A stretch of 6,276 nt of DNA from Actinomycetes bacterium (GTDB lineage: Bacteria; Actinomycetota; Acidimicrobiia; Acidimicrobiales; Acidimicrobiaceae): contig JAKASN010000124.1 in assembly GCA_021819025.1 (NCBI GenBank), positions 1-6,276 on the forward strand, read 5' to 3'. The notes beneath the pieces were generated by a model. The model saw nothing but the letters and a program-made list of their open reading frames with translations. It was not told where the DNA came from and made no database searches. Position 1 is the first letter of the stretch. Every line of letters begins with the position of its first letter. A program made the position numbers and the translations under genes. Positions 1 through 4,997 of the stretch are shown here, piece by piece.

Positions 1-67
1 TATTAGGCGCTTCATTAAAAGTCGGAATCACCACCCAGGGCATCGAACTCGGTTTGGTTGCGCTCAT
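1..67 (-). CDS. Family 2 glycosyltransferase, N-terminal fragment
   Basis: Only the first 22 codons are inside the window; the gene runs off the left edge. The reading begins MSATKPSSMPWVVIPTFNEA and continues PN. The hydrophobic strand followed by P-T-[FY]-N-E is the classic start of the GT-A fold in family 2 glycosyltransferases such as polyprenol-phosphate mannosyl/glucosyl transferases, where this strand lines the nucleotide-sugar pocket. The ATG complement is at 65-67, and a strong Shine-Dalgarno AAAGGAGA lies at 71-78 on the minus strand, about four bases upstream, which fixes this start over the internal Met9. Transfer of a sugar from a nucleotide donor to a lipid or other acceptor is the family role; the precise substrate cannot be read from 22 residues. 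It is divergent from orn with 33 bases between the start codons. Confidence 0.62.
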   Translation of the reverse strand, partial: MSATKPSSMPWVVIPTFNEAPN

Positions 68-100
68 GCTTCTCCTTTGCACCTAAAGCTTACCCATTGC

Positions 101-655
101 ATGGTTAGACTGCCTTTTGTGCTTGTTTGGATTGACTTAGAAATGACCGGCCTCGACCCGAGGCGAAACCAAATCGTGGAAATTGCCACGGTAATAACCA
201 GCGATGAACTCGAGCTTGTAGAGACAGGCCCAGACCTGGTTGTGCAAGCCGCGCCTGCGATCCTAGAGCAGATGGAACCTTTCGTGTTAAACATGCACAC
301 CAACAGTGGATTGCTCGATGAGATTAAGCGAAGCACGATTACCTTACAAGATGCTGAAGACGCGACCCTAACATTCTTAAAGTCCCATATTCCCCAATCT
401 GGTCTTGCCCCATTATGCGGCAACACCATCGGCACTGACCGGCGTTTTCTCGCCGAGCAAGCCGCCGCGATCGACAATTTCTTGCACTATCGCTCCATCG
501 ATGTAAGTTCAATCAAAGAGCTCGCACGGCGCTGGAGGCCCGAGATCGCCAAAGGGGCACCCACTAAGAAGCGTGGACACCGAGCACTCGATGATATTTT
601 GGAATCCATCGAGGAGCTTCGCTACTATCGGGAAAATTTCTTTCGACTTAGCTGA
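101..655 (+). CDS. orn: Oligoribonuclease (DEDDh 3'-5' exoribonuclease)
   Basis: Cytoplasmic exonuclease that degrades 2-5 nt RNA fragments to mononucleotides, the last step of mRNA decay, and also hydrolyses linear dinucleotides such as pGpG from cyclic-di-GMP turnover. With the ATG at 101 the protein is 184 residues, close to the 181 of E. coli Orn. All DEDDh landmarks are visible: WIDLEMTGLD with D12 and E14, GNTIGTDRRFL with D113, the YRSIDVSSIKELARRW block with Y130, and HRALDD with the general base H160 and metal ligand D165. The end ELRYYRENFF is also typical. An in-frame TTG at 77 would add eight residues, but it overlaps the Shine-Dalgarno of the divergent glycosyltransferase, and family members begin only a few residues before the WIDLEMTG motif, so ATG 101 is preferred. 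No strong ribosome binding site precedes it. Confidence 0.95.
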   Translation: MVRLPFVLVWIDLEMTGLDPRRNQIVEIATVITSDELELVETGPDLVVQAAPAILEQMEPFVLNMHTNSGLLDEIKRSTITLQDAEDATLTFLKSHIPQSGLAPLCGNTIGTDRRFLAEQAAAIDNFLHYRSIDVSSIKELARRWRPEIAKGAPTKKRGHRALDDILESIEELRYYRENFFRLS

Positions 656-666
656 ACCAAGGCGCA

Positions 667-903
667 ATGCCGAAACTCAATCCTTGCGAATCCTTCCCGG
701 AATCGCCAGTGTTGCCCAGCGAGCGAAGGCGACGCAACAACAACAGCACTACCAGACAGCCTGCGATCCCTCAGTGGGTGGGATTTCTTCTCCTGGTGCG
801 AAAGGCTCTTTCGCGCGCGATTCTCAATACTGGCCTAAAGATCTTCGCGTCGCGATTTGCGCCCGTGGAGTGCGACGATGCTAAGTACCACGGTAGCAAT
901 TAG
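667..903 (+). CDS. Doubtful small ORF, 78 aa, unknown
   Basis: An open frame starting at ATG 667, 11 bases after the orn stop, and ending 14 bases before the next gene. The product is basic: a polar N-terminal third with a run of Arg and Asn (RRRRNNN, about residues 20-26), then a short hydrophobic stretch WVGFLLLV (about 37-44) and a further basic segment with scattered hydrophobics. That could make a small amphipathic or membrane-associated peptide, but no family is recognised. Third codon positions are moderately G/C-rich, as in the neighbours, and the tight packing between two plus-strand genes mildly supports translation. Against it are a weak ribosome binding site (only AAGG upstream) and competing frames, including one that begins inside the end of orn. 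It may be untranslated spacer. Confidence 0.3.
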   Translation: MPKLNPCESFPESPVLPSERRRRNNNSTTRQPAIPQWVGFLLLVRKALSRAILNTGLKIFASRFAPVECDDAKYHGSN

Positions 904-917
904 TCTCATAGTGAGCT

Positions 918-1517
918 ATGACTGACGCAGCGGCACGAACCAAGGTAACAATTCGCCCAGGAGCGACACGCCTTCGAGTGCGCTACCTGACACGCAAGCG
1001 CTTCGCGCTAGTAGCTATTGCCAGCTGGCTGTATGGCATCCTCCTCCTCGGCATTGCGAACGCTTTTTCAATTGGCCTGGGTGCGACGCTAATCGTGGCA
1101 ACCCTGGCAGCATCATCGGTCCTTGTGGCCGCGCTCTGGTCGTGGAAGAAGGAGAAGCTCGCCTGGTCAGTGGCCACAGGGTGTTCACAAAGCGCCACTT
1201 GCGGGCAGCTAGAGTGCGAATCCCCTGGTCAAGGATGTGGCGCCAAGTTGGCCCAAGAGAGCGAGCGCTTGGCGTTGGAGGCCGAGCTACGGCGATTGCG
1301 CTTATTGTTGAGATTCCGCTTCGGTCCCGATCTCCTTTTCTTCGCGATGTGGATCGCAATCGCGGGGGCATTCTTCTTCTCCTCCCTTGAAGCGTCGGTA
1401 CGCATCGCGGCGACATTTCTCGGGGTGGCATCACTCCTGGTCATTGTTGCGCGATTGGCATTGTCGTCATTTATCTTTGGCGCCAAGTTGTTTCCGAAGC
1501 GGCGCTTTGAGCTTTGA
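918..1517 (+). CDS. Four-helix membrane protein with Cys4 loop, unknown function
   Basis: A 199-residue protein not assigned to a known family. A basic N-terminus (residues 1-28, many Arg/Lys) leads into two adjacent hydrophobic helices, about 29-50 and 52-75. A hydrophilic middle follows (76-137). Two further helices lie at about 138-157 and 160-184, with a basic tail ending KRRFEL. By the positive-inside rule both termini and the middle loop (KKEK at 77-80, many Arg at 125-134) should be cytoplasmic. The loop holds all four cysteines of the protein, C89, C95, C100 and C107, followed by a Leu/Glu/Arg heptad-like stretch (about 111-131) that could form a short coiled coil. Clustered Cys suggests metal binding or disulfide chemistry, but this is inference. 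ATG 918 has no good Shine-Dalgarno, so coupling to upstream translation or a later start is possible. It lies downstream of orn in the same direction. Confidence 0.7.
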   Translation: MTDAAARTKVTIRPGATRLRVRYLTRKRFALVAIASWLYGILLLGIANAFSIGLGATLIVATLAASSVLVAALWSWKKEKLAWSVATGCSQSATCGQLECESPGQGCGAKLAQESERLALEAELRRLRLLLRFRFGPDLLFFAMWIAIAGAFFFSSLEASVRIAATFLGVASLLVIVARLALSSFIFGAKLFPKRRFEL

Positions 1518-1559
1518 GGAGTTTTCGCAGAGATGTTGCTATTTTTAAAGCGCTTCGCA

Positions 1560-1586
1560 ATGACAATGGTTATAAAACGGTAAAAA
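1560..1586 (+). promoter_or_regulatory. Possible promoter upstream of the TetR gene
   Basis: ATGACA at 1560-1565 matches a sigma-70 type -35 box in five of six positions. TAAAAA at 1581-1586 is a fair -10, although the spacer of 15 bases is shorter than ideal. This AT-rich patch stands out in the 225-base gap before the TetR gene, but it lies about 160 bases upstream of the start codon. Actinobacterial promoters are hard to call by eye, so this is only a candidate. Confidence 0.2.
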
Positions 1587-1697
1587 TTGCCAATAACTAC
1601 CACTGCATCGTTGGGCTTAACTAGCCTTTGGCTTGGGAGTTATACCGGCATGGTGATAGCCTTTAGATAGCGGTCAAGGTCGGCTTAACTTCCGATG

Positions 1698-1721
1698 GGT
1701 GACGCTTTTGGTGGTGTCGCC
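1698..1721. promoter_or_regulatory. Imperfect palindrome before the TetR gene, candidate autoregulatory operator
   Basis: The halves GGTGACGC (1698-1705) and GTGTCGCC (1714-1721) match as an inverted repeat at six of eight positions, with an 8-base centre. The site ends 21 bases before the TetR start codon, which is where an autoregulatory TetR operator would commonly sit. The symmetry is moderate and could be chance. The same gap also has a 9-base direct repeat GGCTTAACT at 1614-1622 and 1682-1690, and an 8-base repeat TAGCCTTT at 1622-1629 and 1657-1664. Confidence 0.22.
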
Positions 1722-1742
1722 TTGTTTATGAGAAGTTGACCT

Positions 1743-2390
1743 ATGCAGCCATTGAATACCATTGAGGCGTCAGAGAGCTTGGCGCCAGCTCGGACAAGCA
1801 AGCCCCGAGGACGCCCACGAAGCGTCGAGGCACACCAAAGAGTCATTCGTGCCACTCTTGCAACCTGCGCACGCGTGGGCTTTGCGGATCTCACCATCGA
1901 GGCGGTCGCCCGAGATGCCGCGGTGGGTAAGTCAACAATTTATCGCCACTGGCGCAACAAGACAGATCTTGTCGCTGAAGCCATCGATAGCCAAGTTGCC
2001 AAGCTCTATTTGGATATCGACAGTGGCGATCTCGAGAAGGATTTCCGGAAACTCATTCACAACCTCGCAGACCTCTTCTCTGGATCGAGCGGCAAAGCGT
2101 TCGCTCGCATCGTTGGGGAGTCGCAGGCTAATCGCGCGCTCTCGGAGATGGTGCTAACTCGCTGGACCAAGCACCGGCAGGGCCCCATCGTCGAGCTCGT
2201 GCAGCGCTATCGCAAGAGCGGCCAAATACGAGAAGGCTTTGATCCCGAGCAGATATCGGAATTGATCTTTGGACGAATCCTCCTGCAGGCCCTGGTCTTT
2301 CGCGACGACTTTGACGAACGAAGCATCGGAGACCTGTGCGAAATCGTGCTGCACGGCATCGCTGTGTCGGATTACCTCGCCCGGCGCTAG
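1743..2390 (+). CDS. TetR/AcrR family transcriptional regulator
   Basis: A 215-residue one-component repressor-type protein. The N-terminal DNA-binding domain covers about residues 28-78: helix 1 around VEAHQRVIRATLATCARVGF, then LTIEAVARDAAVGKSTIYRHW as the helix-turn-helix (about 50-70), followed by KTDLVAEAI, all strongly TetR-like. An R-G-R-P core in KPRGRPRS (20-27) resembles an AT-hook and may add minor-groove contacts, as seen in many TetR proteins. The C-terminal part (about 80-215) is the ligand-binding and dimerisation region, with no residues that reveal the ligand. ATG 1743 is preceded by a weak GAGAAG about seven bases upstream. It converges with the CDF exporter, with only 28 bases between the stops. 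It might control that exporter, itself or a distant target; nothing in the sequence decides this. Confidence 0.9.
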   Translation: MQPLNTIEASESLAPARTSKPRGRPRSVEAHQRVIRATLATCARVGFADLTIEAVARDAAVGKSTIYRHWRNKTDLVAEAIDSQVAKLYLDIDSGDLEKDFRKLIHNLADLFSGSSGKAFARIVGESQANRALSEMVLTRWTKHRQGPIVELVQRYRKSGQIREGFDPEQISELIFGRILLQALVFRDDFDERSIGDLCEIVLHGIAVSDYLARR

Positions 2391-2418
2391 ATCAGGGTCA
2401 AAGCTGGCATAGTTCGCA

Positions 2419-3360
2419 TCAGGTTCCTAAAAGGTGGGTGGGGTTTTCGCAGAGATGGCACTCCACTTCTAGGGTGGCGTGCTTGATGTCGAATCGTTCC
2501 TCGAGCTGGCGTTTAAGTTCTAAGGAGTGCTCTTGGGCCTCGTGGAGCGTCACGCCCTCTTTCATCACCAGATGGGCTGACAGTGCAATGGTAGTGGAAC
2601 TGAGGTTCCAGACGTGAAGATGATGAAGGTCTTCTACCAAGTCCGACGAAGTAAGAAGTGCCTTGATTTCATCCATGTCGACTCGATTGGGAGCCGCATC
2701 CAGCAAGACGTTGACCACGTCGGAAAGCAACCGCACCGAAGTCACAATCACAAGCGCAGAGATGACGAGGCTGGCTATTGGATCAGCGAGAGGGAACCCC
2801 AAGTAAGTCATCGCCAATCCCGCAGCGATGGCAAGCAACCAGCCCAAGCCGTCGGAGGCGAAATGGATCAAGTTGGCCTTCACCAGCGCTGAGCGGGTAT
2901 CCCCTTTTGCAAATGCGAGCAGCGAGGCGAGATCGACAACTAGGCCAACCACGCCAACCACCGTAAGGTCGAAACCATAACTTCCAGTGGCACCGTGGCC
3001 CGCGATAAGCTGGCGAATTGCGGAGTACGAAATCAACAATGAGGCGCCAATCAAGATGAGCGTGGTCGCCAAAGCCCCGAGGACTTCTGCTCGCACCAGT
3101 CCGAAGCTGTGTCTTCCCGAAGCGGGGCGAGCGGTCGCCCAAGACGCAAAGATGCCAATTAGCAGCGATGCCAGGTCTGAGAAAAGATGGAATCCGTTGG
3201 AAATCAGCGTGAGGGAACCCGTGGACACCCCAGCAGCAAAAGTCGCTACCAGCAGGCCGGCATTGAGGGCTAATGCTAAGTAGAACGGTCGTCGCAGTGC
3301 CACGGCATCTGGGCCGTCGACGTGATGGACATGGGTGTGATCAAGTGGGCTAGATCCCAA
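2419..3360 (-). CDS. Cation diffusion facilitator (CDF) metal exporter, CzcD-like
   Basis: Inner-membrane proton/metal antiporter expected to expel Zn2+, Co2+ or similar divalent ions from the cytoplasm. Taking the TTG at 3358-3360 as start gives 313 residues, the usual CDF size. A short His-rich tail (HTHVHH, 8-13) precedes six helices at about 26-50, 52-74, 94-116, 132-151, 164-188 and 192-213. The transport site is visible as HLFSD (H58, D62) in helix 2 and HFASD (H166, D170) in helix 5; a His plus Asp pair in each helix is the Zn-type arrangement. Other family marks are HSFGLVRAEVLGAL after helix 2, ADPIASL in helix 6 and LHHLHVWNL in the cytoplasmic domain. The C-terminus carries ECHLCE (C301, H302, C304), a further likely metal ligand set. 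The frame stays open to an ATG at 3454-3456, giving 345 residues with an extra hydrophobic N-terminus, but TTG has a much better ribosome binding site. It is divergent from the peroxiredoxin gene. Confidence 0.93.
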   Translation of the reverse strand: MGSSPLDHTHVHHVDGPDAVALRRPFYLALALNAGLLVATFAAGVSTGSLTLISNGFHLFSDLASLLIGIFASWATARPASGRHSFGLVRAEVLGALATTLILIGASLLISYSAIRQLIAGHGATGSYGFDLTVVGVVGLVVDLASLLAFAKGDTRSALVKANLIHFASDGLGWLLAIAAGLAMTYLGFPLADPIASLVISALVIVTSVRLLSDVVNVLLDAAPNRVDMDEIKALLTSSDLVEDLHHLHVWNLSSTTIALSAHLVMKEGVTLHEAQEHSLELKRQLEERFDIKHATLEVECHLCENPTHLLGT

Positions 3361-3368
3361 GATTCTTG

Positions 3369-3375
3369 TCTCCTG
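3369..3375 (-). promoter_or_regulatory. Ribosome binding site deciding the exporter start
   Basis: On the minus strand this reads CAGGAGA, with the AGGAG core ending nine bases before the in-frame TTG at 3358-3360. The alternative ATG at 3454-3456 has only GGGTCGCC-like sequence upstream. The site lies inside the reading frame of the longer version, where it would encode Gln-Glu, so its presence favours initiation at TTG. Confidence 0.55.
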
Positions 3376-3457
3376 GTAAAGATACTGCCAATACCATTCT
3401 ACGGCGACTGCGCTGAGCCAGAGTAACGCAAAAGAGGGAGTGAGTCGTCTTCTCATT

Positions 3458-3494
3458 AAGAGGCGACCCTAAACTCGTCCTATGTCCGCCTCTT
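3458..3494. repeat. 8-bp inverted repeat in the exporter/peroxiredoxin gap
   Basis: AAGAGGCG (3458-3465) and CGCCTCTT (3487-3494) are perfect inverted copies separated by 21 bases, placing the half-site centres 29 bases apart, close to three helical turns. The pair lies in the divergent intergenic region, just upstream of the longer ATG start of the exporter and about 50 bases before the peroxiredoxin start. It could be a looping or dimer-of-dimers operator, or a stem in a leader RNA. No regulator can be named. Confidence 0.4.
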
Positions 3495-3520
3495 TTGTTA
3501 GTATCGAGATGAACAATCCC

Positions 3521-3534
3521 ATCGAGTACTCGAT
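3521..3534. promoter_or_regulatory. Perfect 14-bp palindrome before the peroxiredoxin ribosome binding site
   Basis: ATCGAGTACTCGAT is its own reverse complement over all 14 bases and ends one base before the AAGGAG of the peroxiredoxin gene. The half-site ATCGAG also occurs at 3503-3508, 18 bases upstream. Its position suits an operator for the peroxiredoxin gene or a translational control element near the ribosome binding site. One such palindrome is not very unlikely by chance in a window this size, so location is the main support. Confidence 0.4.
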
Positions 3535-3535
3535 T

Positions 3536-3541
3536 AAGGAG
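3536..3541 (+). promoter_or_regulatory. Ribosome binding site of the peroxiredoxin gene
   Basis: AAGGAG ends five bases before ATG 3547. It supports that ATG over the in-frame GTG at 3541, whose first base is part of this motif. Confidence 0.7.
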
Positions 3542-3546
3542 TGGAG

Positions 3547-4182
3547 ATGAACCTACAGCTGGGAGACGTGGTTCCGGATTTTGAAGCCCCCTCTACCGAG
3601 GGGACTATTCGATTTCACGATTGGATCGGAGATGGCTGGGCGGTTCTCTTCTCCCATCCCAAAGATTTCACCCCGGTATGCACCACTGAACTCGCCGAAG
3701 TCGCACGCCTCAAAGACGAATTCACTAAGCGCAACACCAAAGTCATCGGTCTTTCCGTCGACTCCGTGGAGAGCCACCTCGAATGGGAGAAAGACATCGA
3801 GGAAACCCAAGGTCAACGCGTGAATTTTCCGATGATTGGCGATCCGGAGTCCTATGTCGCGAACCTATTCGGCATGATTCATCCCAACGCGTCGAACACC
3901 TTCACGGTGCGCAGCGTCTTCATAATCGACCCCGCTAAGAAACTCCGCCTCACCATCACTTACCCTGCTTCCACGGGTCGCAACTTCGCAGAGATCCTCC
4001 GAGTGCTCGACTCGCTGCAACTCACCGACGCCTACATGGTATCGACGCCGGTGAATTGGAAAGACGGCGATGAAGTGGTAATTGCGCCAGCGCTTTCCGA
4101 CGAGGAGGCGACCCAGCGCTTCCCAAAGGGATTCATAAAGCTCAAGCCCTATCTGCGCATGACCCCCCAGCCAAACCGCTAG
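3547..4182 (+). CDS. 1-Cys peroxiredoxin (Prx6-type, AhpC/TSA family)
   Basis: Cytoplasmic thiol peroxidase that reduces hydrogen peroxide and organic hydroperoxides. From ATG 3547 it has 211 residues, the normal Prx6-type size. The active site HPKDFTPVCTTE supplies T42, the peroxidatic C45 and E48; R122 in TVRSVFIIDP is the conserved catalytic arginine. C45 is the only cysteine in the protein, so there is no resolving Cys and an external thiol must reduce the sulfenic acid. The thioredoxin-like core covers about residues 1-140. The C-terminal 1-Cys domain follows, with YPASTGRNFAEILRVLDSLQ, the family block PVNWKDGDEVVIAPALSDEE and the final FPKGF...YLRMTPQP. It is divergent from the metal exporter and preceded by a 14-bp palindrome. 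Linkage to metal efflux fits oxidative stress from redox-active metals, which is inference. No clear rho-independent terminator follows. Confidence 0.95.
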   Translation: MNLQLGDVVPDFEAPSTEGTIRFHDWIGDGWAVLFSHPKDFTPVCTTELAEVARLKDEFTKRNTKVIGLSVDSVESHLEWEKDIEETQGQRVNFPMIGDPESYVANLFGMIHPNASNTFTVRSVFIIDPAKKLRLTITYPASTGRNFAEILRVLDSLQLTDAYMVSTPVNWKDGDEVVIAPALSDEEATQRFPKGFIKLKPYLRMTPQPNR

Positions 4183-4247
4183 AGGTCCGGGATCTGGCTA
4201 TCAATTAGCAAAGCTCGCATCGCATCAAGAGCTTTTCGGCCTTAGCT

Positions 4248-4264
4248 GAATATTTGCGATATTC
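4248..4264. repeat. AT-rich hairpin downstream of the peroxiredoxin gene
   Basis: GAATAT (4248-4253) and ATATTC (4259-4264) form a perfect 6-bp stem with a 5-base loop TTGCG. Outer TAG/CTA pairing is possible past a 2-base bulge. It starts 65 bases after the peroxiredoxin stop. No T-run follows, so it is not a canonical terminator; it might mark the 3' end of the transcript. Confidence 0.25.
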
Positions 4265-4310
4265 CTAGCGGTTCTACCGATAAAGCTTCTTGTGATCTGG
4301 CTCCGATACA

Positions 4311-4336
4311 CCGAGCTCGACGTCGGCGAGCTTCGG
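4311..4336. repeat. GC-rich stem-loop downstream of the peroxiredoxin gene
   Basis: CCGAGCTCG (4311-4319) pairs with CGAGCTTCGG (4327-4336) over nine base pairs with a single bulged T, around a 7-base loop. This is the strongest GC-rich hairpin after the peroxiredoxin gene. It lacks a following T-run, so a role as terminator is uncertain. It also lies within a minus-strand stretch that reads like protein, which could explain the base pattern. Confidence 0.3.
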
Positions 4337-4746
4337 GAAGTCGTGTTGAGGGGAACTTAATCGTCTTTGGCTTAGCGATCAAGCTTCGCGCTCTTGGGGT
4401 CACGCCGAATTAACTAACAGTGGCCAAATTTCTCTCAAGGACCTCCCAGCCTTCAACCATCACCGTTTACTCTTTTGGTCGAGGAACTCTTCAAAGCGCG
4501 CATGAGGTTTCGATTATCTATCTTTAAAAATCGGGCTACCTCCGCGCCAAGATGCGCCTCCCCAACTTCTGCTCCGGGGCGTGTCGAGTGCGACGCCGTC
4601 CGAGCAAGTGACCCCTCAAGACCAAGATTACCAAGAGCTACATGTTTACATAACCGTTATAGTTCGGATTCCATGGTTCATCGATAGCCTGTGTGTCCAC
4701 GATAAGATACATATTCAATGCTCTATGCCTCACCTAGCGCCATTAT

Positions 4747-4763
4747 GCAACGGATTCCGTTGC
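4747..4763. repeat. 17-bp palindrome with 8-bp arms
   Basis: GCAACGGA (4747-4754) and TCCGTTGC (4756-4763) are perfect inverted copies around a single T. As RNA it could form seven pairs with a 3-base loop. As DNA it resembles a dimeric regulator site. It lies about 240 bases before the solute-binding protein start and directly abuts the next inverted repeat. Confidence 0.5.
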
Positions 4764-4806
4764 CAAGGAAATATTTTTGCTTGTCAGTGCCGGGGGGTTT
4801 CCTTGG
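4763..4806. repeat. 9-bp inverted repeat with 26-base loop
   Basis: CCAAGGAAA (4763-4771) and TTTCCTTGG (4798-4806) match perfectly, enclosing a 26-base loop with a T-run at one end and a G-run (six G) at the other. It shares one base with the preceding palindrome, so the two stems could stack in RNA. Possible roles are a leader RNA structure, a paired operator or a remnant of mobile DNA. Confidence 0.45.
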
Positions 4807-4877
4807 ACTACATTGTGAAACATGGCGCTGACGTGGGGGTCTCTCAGTCTCATACGTCTATGCATAAACGCGACAAA

Positions 4878-4893
4878 GTGTGACGGATAACAC
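4878..4893. promoter_or_regulatory. GTGT-N8-ACAC element resembling a lac-type operator
   Basis: The sequence around 4879-4892 reads TGTGACGGATAACA, which is the core of the E. coli lac operator (TGTGAGCGGATAACA) lacking one G. GTGT and ACAC form short inverted arms at 4878-4881 and 4890-4893. It is about 110 bases upstream of the solute-binding protein, a position where a sugar-responsive LacI-family site would be sensible. The resemblance may be accidental, and deletion of one central base would change half-site spacing. Confidence 0.2.
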
Positions 4894-4918
4894 ATTTTTG
4901 CCACAAAAGTAAACAAAG

Positions 4919-4948
4919 TTGAAACGTGGTATTACCCGATGGTAAGTT
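4919..4948 (+). promoter_or_regulatory. Possible promoter/operator of the solute-binding protein
   Basis: TTGAAA at 4919-4924 resembles a -35 box. A weak -10 (TAAGTT, 4943-4948) follows at 18 bases. An inverted repeat TTACC-CGAT-GGTAA occupies 4932-4945, overlapping the spacer and -10, where a bound repressor would block RNA polymerase. Each part is weak alone; the overlap with the likely leader of the 5002 gene is the reason to list it. Confidence 0.25.
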
Positions 4949-4982
4949 TGCGACTAGCTTTGCATTGTCACCCGTGATTCAC

Positions 4983-4997
4983 AGGAGGTTCTAAGGA
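4983..4997 (+). promoter_or_regulatory. Double Shine-Dalgarno of the solute-binding protein
   Basis: AGGAGG at 4983-4988 and AAGGA at 4993-4997 both precede ATG 5002. The second, with a 4-base gap, is close to the usual distance; the first, 13 bases away, is stronger in pairing but distant. Together they support efficient translation from ATG 5002, though GTG 5005 is adjacent. Confidence 0.6.

Noticed and set aside
64..477. Minus-strand 137-codon open frame opposite orn
   Set aside because: It is antisense to a strongly supported orn with every catalytic motif, and its translation is Ser-rich without family resemblance.
1502..1553. Inverted repeat GCGCTTT / AAAGCGC around the end of the membrane protein gene
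   Set aside because: The 38-base loop and 7-bp stem, with the T-run placed before rather than after the second arm, do not make a terminator; probably chance.
1015..1603. Several open frames on both strands overlapping the four-helix membrane protein
   Set aside because: Their products are Arg/Pro/Ser-rich and of low complexity, typical of shadow frames, whereas the 918-1517 frame gives four clean hydrophobic helices.
2391..2418. Possible bidirectional terminator between the convergent TetR and exporter genes
   Set aside because: The 28 bases contain no stem of useful length and no T-run on either strand.
3979..3994. Third occurrence of TTCGCAGAGAT, suggesting a dispersed repeat
   Set aside because: Here it encodes the conserved NFAEI segment of the peroxiredoxin, so the match is explained by coding constraint.
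4662..4672. tRNA T-loop-like string GTTCGGATTCC
   Set aside because: The 70 bases upstream cannot be folded by eye into acceptor, D and anticodon arms, and no matching acceptor strand follows.
4475..4687. 70-codon plus-strand frame beginning VEELFKARM
   Set aside because: The first nine residues look protein-like, but the rest is Arg/Ser/Pro-rich and there is no ribosome binding site; at most a fragment.
4581..4883. 100-codon plus-strand frame with several Cys and His
   Set aside because: It starts at GTG without a ribosome binding site, runs through the palindrome and stem-loop at 4747-4806, and its residues show no domain or membrane pattern.
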